From Polytrichum commune (taxonomy: Eukaryota > Streptophyta > Polytrichopsida > Polytrichales > Polytrichaceae): 64,000 bases of DNA. Numbering within the stretch: the first letter of the stretch is position 1; each line of letters opens with the position of its first letter. The notes below the pieces were generated by a model. That model saw only the letters and a program-made list of their open reading frames with translations, did not search any database and was not told the DNA's origin. The stretch is taken from assembly GCA_950295325.1 (NCBI GenBank), contig OX485808.1:19984527-20048526 (forward strand). Reading direction: 5' to 3'. Position numbers and translations under genes: made by a program. Positions 33,811-45,862 of this stretch are shown piece after piece.

Positions 33811-36395
33811 GTTTTAAAGGAGCCCTTGGATGATTGGGATCAAAGGGAGGGAAGCTAGCATGTGAGCAGTGAGCAGTAACATGAAATATAAGTTTGATAT
33901 TTTAAGAATATATACCATAATACTTAAATAGTTTGTCTATAAATGGATTGTAAGAGGACATTTGACATATAAAAAATAAACCTTGTTAGTGTGGAATTTA
34001 TGGCCTACATCTTGTCAAGGTGTCTATTAGCATATAATCAACTTGGTATTTATAGATCTAGAAGTAAGCCTTAATATATTATTGTAGCTTGAATGTTAGT
34101 AAAGAGAACTCAATAGTAGCCACAATTACCTACATATATTGGAGTTCATAAAATTTATGTATCAACAATGTACTAACATCACATCATGATTATTATTATT
34201 GACTATTAGTGCTTGACAATAATTGCAACCCTACATGATTCAGGTATGATGCACATGACCTTGTTGTAGTTCAAAGTTACAATTGCATATATGAAGGTGT
34301 TCGCCATCATGTCATCAACCATGCACATTAATACATGAATACATGACACACATGTGTTTGTAGTTTAACCCATTGGCATTTCTTCCCCACCCGTGGCATA
34401 CAATATAAGTGTTATACTCTCCTATTTGTTCCTATGCTATGCATCATGTGCATTTGGATTGTACCAAGATTTTGGAGTTGGAAACCAATATTTTCTAGAT
34501 TAAACATATAATCCCAAGGTTTGTTTACAAATTAAATACCTCATCCCCAATTCATTTTCACTTTCAAAGTTGAGAAAGGTCTTGAAGATTTTTTCCTTGA
34601 TATGATGTAGCTCATGAGAATTCAACCATGCAACATGCATTATTGAAGCTAGGGAAATGATAGAATCTAGATTTGCCAACAAATAATCATTTATATCATA
34701 AGGTAATCATAAATACTATCAATTTAAAATTTAATTAGGATTGTGATTTGTACATCTACCTCTACTTTAAAATTCTCAATAATTATTTTCTTTGTAGAAA
34801 ACATCAAATTATAATAAACAATGACTCCCCCTTACATTGTTAAAAACATTATTCTTTTTTTACACTCATGTTATTTAATTTGTTGTGTCTAAAGAACATA
34901 CTTACCTCTCCAACACAGATTAGTTGTCCTCCCTAAGAATCTATCAAGAGCATGTGACCAATTCATTGTCTGTAATTATAGAAAGGTTGCTATCTCAACT
35001 ATTTTGAAAGATTATGGAAACCTTCCTTTGTGACTACACTAGAATACAACCACCAACACAATATTATGTTTCTATCCCCCACTATATTGTGTGTACATAT
35101 AATTCTTGCAAGGTTTCTGTCCCAAAGGGTGGACTCTTCATACCATATACATATTAATGTGATTGTAGGAAGTAGTATTATTTAAGGATTTACCATATAT
35201 AATACATATAAGGGAGAGGTATTATTTTTCTCTAGTATGTACATTTAGAAAGGCTATTAAGTATTTCAAACTAAAAGGTAGATGTACAAATGGGGCCACT
35301 AAGGTTTACATGAAAATTGACAATAGATGTCCGAGCCTCATTCAATTTAGTTTAGTTCATTCAAATAATGTGTGTTTTAGGGTTATATTATTATGAGTTA
35401 TGTCCTATGAATGAAAAAATGTTCAATGCCTTTCTCGTTGGAAAATGAAAGTGGATTATATGTGTAATTAAAGGCCCATTCATTTCATAATCTATATTTT
35501 GTGTATGTAGTGAATGCAATTATCACATTAAAATGAAAAGCTTAGTATAAATACACGAGTCCATTTTCTTACCTATTTTTAGTATGTATACATTTTTTTC
35601 TCTACAAACATTCCTTATATAGGGGTTTTATCTCATAGTCATCCACCCATGTCATTTAGGTTTCCAATGAAGAATCCACCCTTACGGTTTTTGTATTGAA
35701 AATGAAACAACAATTACATGTGTTGTTGGGGAAATTTCAGCATAGAGAGTTATCCAAATCATAATTGGGTTGCAACATCTTTGGAATGTGTATTAGAACA
35801 ATCAACCATCTGTATTATACATTATTTGCTATTCACACATGGCAAGAAATTGTAGTTTCATCTTTTAAATGTTGGCCACATCACATCTTTCAAATGCTCA
35901 AACTTCAAACAAGATATAATACATAAGAAATTGCTTTGAAGGAAAAAATATGGAAATCGATTTAGGTCACAATATTGTTTATTTTTCTCGAATGGTTTAC
36001 AAATGACCTGCGTATTGCTTCCCAAGGCTTTCACACCAGTTTTGAAAAATCTCCAAAATTGTGAAATTAGTCATCTCGGTGCCAAGATTATTAATGTTGA
36101 CATTTGGGTACTTGTAAGTTTCTCTCACAATTTTATTTTTTTAAATCCTTAATTAAATGGTTTACATATGGTTTCAAAGTGACATTGGAAAATCTTGAAA
36201 AAATGAAATTTGTGTGCTTGGTGCCAAGGATACAAATATTAACATTTGGGTAATCTTGAAGATAGCTCAAAATTTATTTTAATTTTCTCAAATGCTTTGT
36301 AATTGGCAAGGAGTTGTGCATTACTAAGTATTGGCCAAAGGTAGAATTAAATTGTTGTGAGGAGGTAACCACAACTATTGGCAAAGGAGAAGGAG
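33811..36395. other. AT-rich intergenic DNA without supported genes
   Basis: No reading frame longer than about 60 codons and no recognisable element is seen. The blocks GTGCCAAG(A/G)(T/A)TA followed by TTAA(T/C)(G/A)TTGACATTTGGGTA at about 36080 and 36220 form a short direct repeat. Confidence 0.45.
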
Positions 36396-36822
36396 AAGAT
36401 TTCACGGGGAGGTCACTTCATTGTCAAGTTGACACCACGTGCGGACAAAGTTTGCTACCCCTATATTACATGCCATATATAATTTTAAAACTTATGATAT
36501 TTTTTCTACATATACATAATCATTGATAGTATCTTTTCTATACTTTTTTGAAATTTTTAGTCATCTTTATTTTTTTCAGTAATTGTTTTAGTTCAATTCT
36601 GTGTCATTCTAGTTAGAAATGGTATGTTTTATGAAAAAAACAAATCATCAGATTTAGTTACCACTTTTGACTATGTCATAGGTACTGTGTATATCTACTC
36701 ATGAAAAAAATTTGATAAAATTTTGACCCATTTTGGTGGTGCAACTTACCAAAAGAAGATTGTTTTTTGGTCGCACGTGGTGTTCAACTTGACAATGGAG
36801 TGATCTACCCGTGGAAGATTTA
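36396..36822. repeat. Foldback element with about 55-60-bp arms
   Basis: The left arm (about 36396-36450) and the right arm (about 36763-36822, inverted) share CATTGTCAAGTTGA, ACACCACGTGCG and GAAGAT(T/T)T-flanked GGTCACT / GATCACT. The loop is about 310 bases of AT-rich DNA. The two open frames that read TGRSLHCQV on opposite strands are mirror products of the arms, not genes. Confidence 0.7.
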
Positions 36823-37860
36823 TGAAGGAAAAATATAAGAGCAGTGTTTGTAACCCTTTGGATGACCGCATAAGAAGTGGTGGTTAGAATAGCGAAACAA
36901 GGGTTTCTTGGCCACAAATCCTAGTACCTACTTAGAAAGTGTAAAAGTGGATGAGCAGTGCAAGGGAGTGGTGAAGGTTTGTGGTGTACGACCTTGCTAA
37001 TGAATGTAATAGTGGTGGTCCTTGGAATATTAGTATTGGGGTTGGAAAGGTTTCCTAAGTTGTTTGTGGTTGTAGTACGGCTTGTCATTGTCTAAGCAGT
37101 TAGTTCTAAGAATTCTTGGAGAGATGAGATTTATGTATGTTTTACCTTCATTTTTCCTAATAGCAAGAGGAATCCACCGCATTAGTGTTAGAGTTAAGAG
37201 GACTAAGTTGGTCAACCCCTCAATATCACTACTGGCTAGGGACTCACTATCTATAGTATAGTGTGGTAATCTTGGTCATTGTAGACTAAGTTAGGAAGCT
37301 ATAAATAAATATGGTAGATCAACAAGGGTAGAAGTGCATAATCACAGGTTGGAGGTTTATAACCAATGTTGGACCAATATATAGGTGAATGCACGGTATC
37401 AATAATTAACATTAATAATGGTATCAAAGAACCCACCACGGGTATCAAATTTGTAGTACTAGTCAAATATTTTGTGGGTATGTCAAGGTCAAAGAACCTT
37501 TGTATACCCGAGTTATTATTTGGATCAATACAATTCTAAACCATATTGATACTACAACTTTACCTTGGTATGAATGTCCTTGCATGTATATATACCCAAA
37601 TGGTATCAAAAACAAAAATATTGTCAAAAACATGTACCCTATTGTTATAAAAATGTGACATCCTCATTTATAGATAAGGTAAGTGCGCCAATGACCACAC
37701 GATCAATCCTCAAATCCTTGTAAGTACAAATTTACAAGCTTAAATTGTTTCAAATTTTGAAGGATTGTTAATTGTGAAGTGAGGATTCTCTTACAAAAAA
37801 ATAAAAATGAAAGATATTTTGATTTGTGAAAGCTATCACAAATTGAATCCAAACATACAC
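36823..37860. other. Intergenic DNA
   Basis: Nothing gene-like is supported. Several GGTATCAA-type short repeats occur between 37390 and 37620 without a fixed period. Confidence 0.4.
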
Positions 37861-37884
37861 AGGTGGATCTCAAGAGATTAGTGA

Positions 37885-38045
37885 GCCCTTCACCGCACAG
37901 TGTGCGGTACCTGTACATTCACGTTCTCTCCGATTCCCTGAACGTTCCCGAAGTTCCCGCGAGAGTTCTCAGGATTGAAAACTGTGCGGTGGCTGTGCGG
38001 TGGTTGTGCGGTCCATGGGCCGCGTTCGGTCAATGGCGCACTTAC
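37885..38045. repeat. GC-rich patch with TGTGCGGT minisatellite
   Basis: Three tandem 11-mers, CTGTGCGGTGG twice and then TTGTGCGGTCC, occupy 37982-38014. The palindrome ACCGCACAGTGTGCGGT occurs about 90 bases upstream at 37891-37907, so the same octamer is present in both orientations. The patch is far richer in G and C than its flanks and looks like an insertion. A plus-strand open frame (37863-38111) crosses it but has no recognised motif. Confidence 0.7.
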
Positions 38046-39689
38046 CCTACCCGAATGGTATTTAATAAGAATGATACCAACCCAACACCGGTCATAACAC
38101 TGCTAGTATAAGAGAGAGTAAATACAAAGATGTATCATATATTTAGCACAAAGATATGGTTGGAAGTAGCTCAAATTATAAGGTCGTACATCTATGAGTT
38201 TCAACCAATATCAAGGGGTGGACGATACTAGTACAACCTTCAAGAATAGTGTCATTGGTAACATGGTAGTAATAAGGTCTAGGTAGTAGGGTATTATAGA
38301 CTAGAAGTGGTAACTAAGACGGATAGTACATAGAATTTCATTAGGCATACCAACCTTTTTCAATAGTACTACTGCATAAACGCAAAATATGAAAGTAAAT
38401 GTTGGCAACATCGTACAATACTCTACCCTTCCCTCATAGTGTTGGCTCAATGATGAAGATGATCTCCCTTGATGATGAGGAGGAACCTATTGGTCAAGTT
38501 TTCACGAGATCTCGATGGAGTACATAAGTTTGCCAATTATTCCATGTTTGTTCAATTTTGAAATTATTCAAAATTTTATTATCCAATAATGAATGCTGAC
38601 CATTTGAAAAATATACATATTTATATAAAATATGTGATGTTCCCTCCTACTTGCACAATTGTCCCCTTACATGCAAAGGTGGTCACAAAGGTTGTGGATC
38701 CAACCTCAACACCATCACATTGTAGTAGGGCGTCAAATTATGATTGTCGCATCCTACCATTTGTAGATGTCAAGGTGAAGGAGTGTATTGAACATGTTAG
38801 TGATAAAGAGGAGGGAATGGAAGATGGTAGGGGTAGTTATGGAGCTTCTATGCACGGTTCCACATTGATTACATTGAATGTGTTCATTACTGTGTGTGAG
38901 TAATTTCCTCTTGTACTTCCATCTATGTCCAAAAACGTTAGTTTCCAATTTTTGCAATGCCTCCATCAATTCATTTCTCCAACCTACATAAATTCTAGAA
39001 AAAACAGTCTAGAGCATGCTCAATACTTGGAATGTGGTTGAGTTTTTTTTAAGGAATTTAATGTTGAATCTAATGACAATGTTAAAAATCATCCCCAAAC
39101 TCCCATGCCAAGCTTGCAGTTGTTGATTTTAAGAGTAAAGTAAAGAATTCATTAGGTTAATTGCACTTTGTGTGAACTTTCCATTCATATTATCATAAAC
39201 AAAGATGTTATTATTTATCCTAAAATACCACGGTTACAAGATACTAGTGGGTGTATCTCCAAATATTTTGCCAATCTCACTGCTCACAAGTTACCGATCA
39301 CATGTTAGCTCTCCCCGGATTAAAGGCTCTTATGAGCATTTTTTTGGTTTGTCATTGACTTTTCCTTTGTGACCTATCATTTTCCCATTCATATTTCATT
39401 GTGGATGGGTATTTCAAATGTGCTTTCAAATCAGTTGAATTTCTTAATATTATGAAAGATTTAAGTTCATATTCATAGGTTGGGTGCCCTTGGATGCAGA
39501 TACATTCTTATAATTTTGAACATGAATGTCAAATGCAAATGTATTTCTATCTTCTCCTTGACATAATATTATGTCCAAAATCAAACTCCAAACCCATAGA
39601 TATTACAAAATATGATTTCAAGACTTGGTCAGGACAATGTAAATTGTTGGCAAGGTAGAAATTTGTAAATTCAACATAAAAACAATCAT
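38046..39689. other. Intergenic DNA
   Basis: No gene is supported. A 104-codon open frame at 38589-38903 ends in an acidic VKECIEHVSDKEEGMEDGRG stretch but has no recognised domain, no clear ATG context and AT-rich flanks. I leave it unannotated. Confidence 0.35.
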
Positions 39690-39965
39690 GACACCATATT
39701 TGAGTGTTAAGTGGTCAGGTGTGGATTTGAGAATGACCACCCAAAAAAATATGTATTAAAAAAAAGTTTGGACCAAGTGCTCAAAAAATGCTAACCATTT
39801 TAAGCTCAATAATCAATGTAATTGGGGTGACTTCCATGACCATTTCACGAGCACAAGAACCTTCACTTTGGTGATCAAAAAAATGTCCACACGAGCTTCG
39901 AAATTATGAGTCACTCGGCCATGTAAGTGATTTGGATTTGCTGATCATCTCTCACTAATTGCATG
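39690..39965 (+). repeat. Dispersed repeat F, copy 5
   Basis: It contains GTGGTCAGGTGTGGATTTGA, GAATGACCACCC and GCTCAATAATCAATGT, and ends GATTTGCTGATCATCTCTCA, matching the end blocks of copies 1 and 2. A copy of repeat R begins about 20 bases later. Confidence 0.6.
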
Positions 39966-39983
39966 CTCCATATCAGAGCTCGT

Positions 39984-40182
39984 GGAGAACCGGCGGTTAG
40001 TTACAGATGAACCAATTGAGTTTGAGAAATAACCGGTTGAAGTCGGAGACTTCAAGAGAATTACCGAATCGTTTTTGAGGAATCTATAGAAGAATATACC
40101 TCAAATGAATGAAAGCAAAACCGGAAGATCATGTCAACATGTAACCGGTTGGATCTTGACCGACTCTATATGCCCAAAAACA
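39984..40182 (+). repeat. Dispersed repeat R, copy 1
   Basis: A block order common to four copies is seen: ACCGGCGGTTAGTTACAGAT, GTTTGAGAAATAACCGGTTG, GAGACTTCAAGAGAATTACC, GAAGAATATACC, GTCAACATGTAACCGGTTGG, then GACCGACT and TGCCCAAAA. The other copies are at 44931, 55708 and 60130, all in the same orientation. It has no coding capacity; class unknown. Confidence 0.8.
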
Positions 40183-40312
40183 CACTTCCCACCCAGCCAC
40201 TGCTCCACATCCTTTAAGAAGTGGGAGGCAAGAGACAAGTGTTTGACTAACACATGCCTACATCATAGTTTGACTAACACATGTCTACATTATAGGTTGT
40301 ACACGAAGCCCC

Positions 40313-40627
40313 CTTAGTCCTTTGAGAATTAATCCTCGCATGAAAGATGCAAGTACTTGGGCATCGATGCCCAGACTTTTCAATAACCTTAGTGCCCAAG
40401 ACTACTGCATCCTGGCACGTCGTCAGTGGGTTTTAATAAATCAATCACATTCGCAAAGGGAGATGAAAGCTGATCTCCTGACACGCCGATTCCATTCTAA
40501 TTGATCCGACGAGGAAGGATGTGAAGGGGGCTGCAAGGCTTTACAGGAAGTTAAGAAGTTAGGTCTGCCATCTGCTCACATCAAGCATCTCACAATTGGA
40601 CAAGGACTTGGAACTTCAGTAACTTGA
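40313..40627 (+). pseudogene. Unrecognised gene-like fragment with one in-frame TGA
   Basis: A single reading frame runs about 104 codons, from an open upstream side through LRINPRMKDASTWASMPRLF and REMKADLLTRRFHSN to TGA at 40502. It then continues uninterrupted in the same frame as SDEEGCEGGCKALQEVKKLG, LPSAHIKHLTIGQGLGTSVT and a stop at 40625-40627. It is GC-richer than its surroundings, unlike the repeats on both sides. I recognise no family. It may be a captured exon next to repeat R, decayed by one nonsense change, or a 3' gene fragment. Confidence 0.3.
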
Positions 40628-40974
40628 ATCTTTATGTAAGGTTGCAGACTAGAGGATGCCTTTCCTCAGGTCCCTCAGAATCTTGAGATCTGGTGAAGTG
40701 AGGCCCGACAGACATAGAATTTGTGCCTGACAAACACACACTCTAGATTCGACAGATCTCGTGTCACTGGGTGCTGCTGCGACGGAGCGAGCTAGCTACA
40801 TGATTTGAGAGTCTTCACACTTTGAATTATAAATTGGAACACTCTTCATATACGATCGAGGACATTTGACACCCACATGTGTCATTTCGACAGGAGATTT
40901 GACAGGGGGTGTGCCTTTTGGAACGTGACGAATATGTTGAGGGATGTGGGTCTTGTGTGGTGACTCTTCTTACC

Positions 40975-41320
40975 ACCGACACCTACATTTCAGTGGTCTA
41001 ATGCCAACTACTAGCTTGTGGTTAATGATGGACACTACAAAGGCATGACGAGAATGGACTATGGACTCGAATTGTAGAGATTGCCCTAGTTTCAATTGTT
41101 AAGCACGATTGGGAGGGTATATGTCATCGTTTTCATATTATGGCAATTTTATTTTCATCTCTCCCAAGTTTTGCATCTTGATTCTTAGTTTAGAACTTGT
41201 GTCCTACGATCGCTAATTGTTCAATGAGATGATTATCAGTTTGGTCCAACAACTGAAATTGTATGTGGAGTTGGAAGCAATCACAATAGAGCGGCATCCT
41301 TTGATTGCCAATATTGTCAT
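40975..41320 (+). repeat. Dispersed repeat F, copy 6 (long version)
   Basis: It starts GACACCTACATTTCAGTGG and runs through ACGATTGGGAGGG, AGTTTTGCATCTTGATTC and TGTATGTGGAGTTGGAAG. It is collinear with 33466-33810. Confidence 0.65.
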
Positions 41321-41969
41321 GTCCACATATGAATCGTGGATCTTAACCTTCGGATTGGACGCTTGAGATATTGTGAGAAGAAGTGAAGGCATCGTAAAAA
41401 AGAAAACGCAAACCACACCTATAACAAACAAGATTTAAAACAGAACCTCGTACATGTGTTCATTTTAGGATGAAAATCTAGGACAAATATATGTATGCTA
41501 CCATCCATTATATGTCACAATTGTTCATGATTGGGTGCACTCGCAATGTCCCCTCACATCTAGAGATGATAGGAAACCTGGCTTGTTCTTTTTGTGGCCA
41601 CAATTTGGAAGCTATTTCGTGGCCCGTTCACATCTCCAAGATTTGAAAGGGGGCCAACTTCAAAAAGTTTCAAGGACATTTGATTTTAGAAACTGACATT
41701 TCAGTTTATTTGGGCATAAGTGATGTGCACTTGTGAGGAAAAAAACAACAAACAACATAGCAAAAGCAACAACACAACAACCACAATTTCGAAAGGTTGT
41801 GTTACATGTTTGTCAACCACCATATTTTTGTAGTTTTGCGATCTAGTGTACGTCATCTCAGTGGTTGGAATTGTCCAAAAGTCATGCATAAATCCAAATA
41901 TACTTAAATCCTAGTTTAGAGTAAACCTTGCACCCACCTCAAGGCAAGTGTGCCTATTATGATCTTAAA
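41321..41969. other. Intergenic DNA
   Basis: No gene or defined repeat is supported. Confidence 0.4.
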
Positions 41970-42130
41970 CAAACACTTATATTTGAATGGTGTATGGTTA
42001 GGTGTGAATCTAAGAATGGACATCAAAAAGACACATGTCGATAAGAGATTGGACAATGGCTCCAAATTTGTGACTTATTCTAGATGCAGTAGTTGATTGA
42101 ATTGAGGGACCTATATGATCATTTAACAAT
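41970..42130 (+). repeat. Dispersed repeat F, copy 7
   Basis: It contains ATTTGAATGGTGTATGGTTA, GGTGTGAATCTAAGAATGGA, CACATGTCGATAAGAGATTG and a following GGACCTATATGATCATTT block. It is the clearest match to copy 1 at 22430. Confidence 0.7.
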
Positions 42131-43909
42131 TTAGAAAATCCACACTTTGACAATGGATAGAACGTATATACAACAAAATTCATGGTAATGGTCGTGCAAG
42201 AAAAGTCAACACTTGACAAAACCCTTAAGAAAAACACACGACGGAAAAGAAAAGAAAAATGGAAAATATTGATGCTTTACACAAAAAGAGGTCGGGGTAA
42301 TGTATATGGCCGTGGAGCAAGGACTATGGCCCTACTTGCCTTAGTGGTGGAGACCATGCAAAGGACCAGGTGGAGGCCGGGGTAGGGCCCATGCCATGCT
42401 GACTGGAGCAATTGGCCCTAGGGAAATTGTCACCTGGGCCAAGATGTGTTCATGGGCCCCACATGAGATTCGAAAATAAAGCCTCTGGATGTTAGAATCC
42501 CAAAAATTTCAGTCTAAATCTAAAATCAGGACAACTTCACACAACTCATCAATTGAGTAATGTTATGTGCATACATCCACAACAATTTGATGACCTGATG
42601 CGTTGGTAGATTGATTTAATAACTTTGAAGTAGTTCTTAGGTAGTTTTCAAGATTATAAAAATAAGAGTGTGGAGTAGCTGGACCTTTTCCTTCTTCTTC
42701 TTTAAATCCAGAATTCAAATCATAACATTATTCAACCTCATGCCCTAATTTAGTGGGCCCGGGAATAAAGTCAAAGATTATGCTACAACAACTTTGGAAT
42801 AATTTGCAAAGTGCTCGTATCCATGCTAAAATTACTTTCACTAAGCCAAGTTATTGAATCAACATTCAGTGTTCTAGATTGAAGTCTTCAATGCCCTTCA
42901 AATGCGATTTGGCCTTTCAAAATATATCTCTCTCAAAACAACCCTTCAAAACGCAACTCCAAATTGAAAATGAAGATGTCACTGGAAGTCCTTAATATAA
43001 TTTGTCCGTCAACCAGTGTTCATACGAAAATTAATCAATTGAATTCCATTTGTTCATGGAGAGCAGAGGCTCAAAAGTCAAGAGTCCCTCCCTTTGCTTC
43101 CTCGCTACCACCTCTGTTCACGAGCTTGTAATCTCTTAGACTCCCCTCGGATGCCCCTGTCCTCCGGATCCACCATTTTGCTTCATCTCCATCACCACAC
43201 ACCTCAACACTGAGAAGTACTTTAGATCAATTTGTTTTGGTTGCCATTCGGACACACCAAATCGGTGGCTTCGGATCTGATCTACTTCACACTGGTAGGG
43301 GACGGATGGGAAGGTAGGCTGGCAGGGTTGGATAACCACAAGCCTAAGTGCTCAGCTACTAATGCAAGGATTGAAATCGGGAACTAGATCCATGAGTTTC
43401 CAAATTCAAGGCTCTCTTGTTTGGGGTGGAATCTAGAACTAGGTTGAGATGGGTGGTTGTATGACTAGTTATTGAGTTTTCTCTATTAGTTTTGGGATGG
43501 AGGTTTGGAGATCAGCCTAGAATAATCTAAGGTGAAGAGGAATGTGGTGGAGCAACAACAACAACAACAACAACAACAGGGGAGGACCAACAGTTGCAAG
43601 GTTGTTTGTAAGGATGATTTTTTCATAGTGTAATTTGATCAAGCGCTATTGCTATGCTATGGGCCATTCTTCATGGGCACTTGTGATGATGATGATGATC
43701 TTCATTGTAGAAAATCACTTTGCTTTCATTGAGTTCTGATGTTAGGCCCCCTAGTGGCGAGAAGTGATGCACAAGAGTGTTCCAAGGTTATTGTAACATG
43801 CATCGATGATGGTTATAGGGGTCAGCGAGTCTTGGTTCATTTGAGTAACCATGTTAAAAGGATTTTGTAGTATCTGAGCTCAAGAGAATGTTGAACATGC
43901 GAAGATTGA
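42131..43909. other. Region upstream of the hAT fragment
   Basis: No gene is supported. A (CAA)n array lies at 43554-43579. A GC-richer stretch at 42300-42440 and 43080-43330 has short open frames without motifs. If the hAT element was once complete, its 5' part may have lain here, but I cannot recognise it. Confidence 0.4.
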
Positions 43910-44413
43910 ACTAACTACAAAAAGTTATTCAATGCAGCCGGGTTTTTTAGCCTGAAGCACTCTACTGTAGATGAATTGGACAAAGGGGCATTAATCGAGC
44001 AATGGATGAACCGGTTGGTGACACATTTCTGTTGGAGCGATCACCTTGTTAATCAATGCAATGCGGAATTGCTAGAATTCATGAAGATGTTATCTTATGT
44101 TTGTGGACACGGAGGTATGCACAAAGCTTGGGTTTTTTGTGGCGATGACGAGGAGTTCATGATTAATTGGACATCTCTAATGTCGCTATGGCAAGCCATA
44201 CTTGTGATCCCAACTAGCATTGTTGTTTGTGAGCGTGGTTTTTCGAAGCAAAATTGGGGTACGAGAGAAAGAAGAACTAGACTCAACCTTGACATGCTAG
44301 ATGTTTTGATGAGGGTTGGTCTAAATGGGTTTGGAGTTGAATTCATGAATTGGAATGGCATTTTTGAATCTTGGAAAACTGCCACAAGAACCAACAAGCG
44401 TAGCGTATTGTGA
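43910..44413 (+). pseudogene. hAT-superfamily transposase, C-terminal dimerization fragment
   Basis: An open frame of 167 codons with no credible start (upstream stop at 43907-43909) ends with TAA-free sequence to TGA at 44411-44413. The segment SLWQAILVIPTSIVVCERGF, followed by SKQNWGTRERRTRLNLDMLD and VLMRVGLNG, has the pattern of the hAT C-terminal dimerization region (x-P-x-S-x-x-x-E-R-x-F-S ... R-x-x-L ... L-x-x-L-M). Complete transposases are several hundred residues and carry a BED zinc finger and RNase H-like core; none is seen here. Family assignment comes from the motif. Terminal inverted repeats and target duplications were not found. Confidence 0.7.
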
Positions 44414-44632
44414 CTACAAGAAAGTGAAATTAGGTGATTAATTCTTATTTCTTCACAAGTTTAATATAAGTTTTTGGTATTTCATTTCCATATTCTCGGA
44501 TTGACGTCTTCGATTTGAACCAAACGCTTCAGCTGAACAGCTGAAATTCGAGAGCCCTCCAAAATGAAATTCAGATGAGGGCTTCAATCTTGAACACTGC
44601 CGACACAATGTCGTGTTTTTTACCACTGTCAC

Positions 44633-44656
44633 CCACCCACCCACCCACCCACCCAA
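44633..44656. repeat. (CCCA)n microsatellite
   Basis: About six CCCA units precede ATCAGTCTGAG. The minus-strand open frame reading GGWVGGWV is a product of this repeat. Confidence 0.9.
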
Positions 44657-44930
44657 TCAGTCTGAGACAGTGTCAGAGTCTAGCGACGCTCACAATATTC
44701 TATTCCCAGCCCCAATTAGCTTGTGCGACCAGTAAAGTAAGCTTGCTCATGATGGCAACTAGTGGGGGGGAGTGACGGGAGCTTCAAAGATTACAGAGCT
44801 CCGTCGGCTCATCGGACTAATACAAATCTGGAGAAGGAACGCCCTGCAATCTGTGGTCAGTGAATGCTGCTGCAGGATTCGACCTAAACGCTGATTGATG
44901 ACTCAAACAAACCCACTCAGGCCTTGGGCC

Positions 44931-45156
44931 ACAACCGGCGGTTAAGTTACTTACAGATGATCTTTACCCGTTGAGTTTGAGAAATAACCACCGGTTGAAG
45001 TTCGAGACTTCAGGAGAATCACGGACCATTTTCGAGGAATCTATGGAAGAATATACCTCCTCACATGAATGAATGCAACATCGGAGGAGGATGTCAACAT
45101 GTAAGCGGCTGGATTTCGAAACCCTAGGATCTTGGCCGACTGTTCCCCAAAAACTT
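44931..45156 (+). repeat. Dispersed repeat R, copy 2
   Basis: It is the least decayed GC-rich version: ACAACCGGCGGTTAAGTTAC, GTTTGAGAAATAACCACCGG, GAGACTTCAGGAGAATCACG, GAAGAATATACC, GTCAACATGTAAGCGGCTGG and TTGGCCGACT. Small insertions (for example ACTT after TTA) make it about 225 bp, longer than the other copies. Confidence 0.8.
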
Positions 45157-45307
45157 TGCAGCCGCTGAAACCACTCAAGTTTAACCCGAGGAGAACGGTA
45201 GGTCGCAGAAGAAGAAACAAGGGCAAGTGATCGTCGAATCCGAGTCGCTAAGTTAGAGGCTAGCCCTGTTGCAGATCGGAGGGCGGAGATTGCAGGAGCA
45301 GTAGTAA

Positions 45308-45592
45308 GCTTGGTGGTGGGCAACAGTTGAATCAGAAGGTGGTGGAAAGGCATGTGGTGGGATCAGAGAGCAGATCAAACAAGATGGAGTCGCTTGCGGA
45401 TCGGCTAAGGGATTGGCGCGATTTGACCTGATTATGGGGAAGATCTGGAGGGTTAATACACGAAGCAGCGCCGGGACAGATGTGGGTCTGGAGGATGCGC
45501 GTCCCGAGGTTGCGCCAGTCATCCAAGAGTTGCCATCAATGGGCGAGATCAGCGCCTTCAACACCATGCATATTGAGATCTCTCACCTTTAG
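45308..45592 (+). pseudogene. Unrecognised GC-rich open frame next to repeat R
   Basis: A 95-codon plus-strand frame follows a TAA at 45305-45307 and ends at TAG 45590-45592. It has an internal ATG at 45434 (MGKIWRVNTRSSAGTDVGLE). The text is not low-complexity (ARPEVAPVIQELPSMGEISA) and looks exon-like. A minus-strand frame of 104 codons overlaps it (45253-45567), so the strand is uncertain and openness may reflect GC content. No domain is recognised. It may be a captured gene fragment. Confidence 0.25.
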
Positions 45593-45862
45593 GTGGAGAG
45601 TGGAGTTTTGGTGGGTTCCTTGTGAAGATTGAAGCTAGGTGTGTGTTACCACTGACAGTGGTAAGCTTGGAGAAATGATTGAGGTTTTGAAGGATGAGCT
45701 CCCTCACTGTTGAATTTGTGGGGCCAAGACCGTCGTCCCCTCCAACACTCCAAGATTGGTTGCGTGTCTTTTAACCAAGATGCATGGGTAGGAGACTTGT
45801 CATTTGTTAGATATGTAAGGAAAGAGGTTTTTTGTTTGTTTTGTTTTGTTCTTTTCCTTTAG

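Noticed and set aside
36314-36917. Opposite-strand genes sharing TGRSLHCQV
   Set aside because: They are reflections of the foldback arms at 36396-36450 and 36763-36822.
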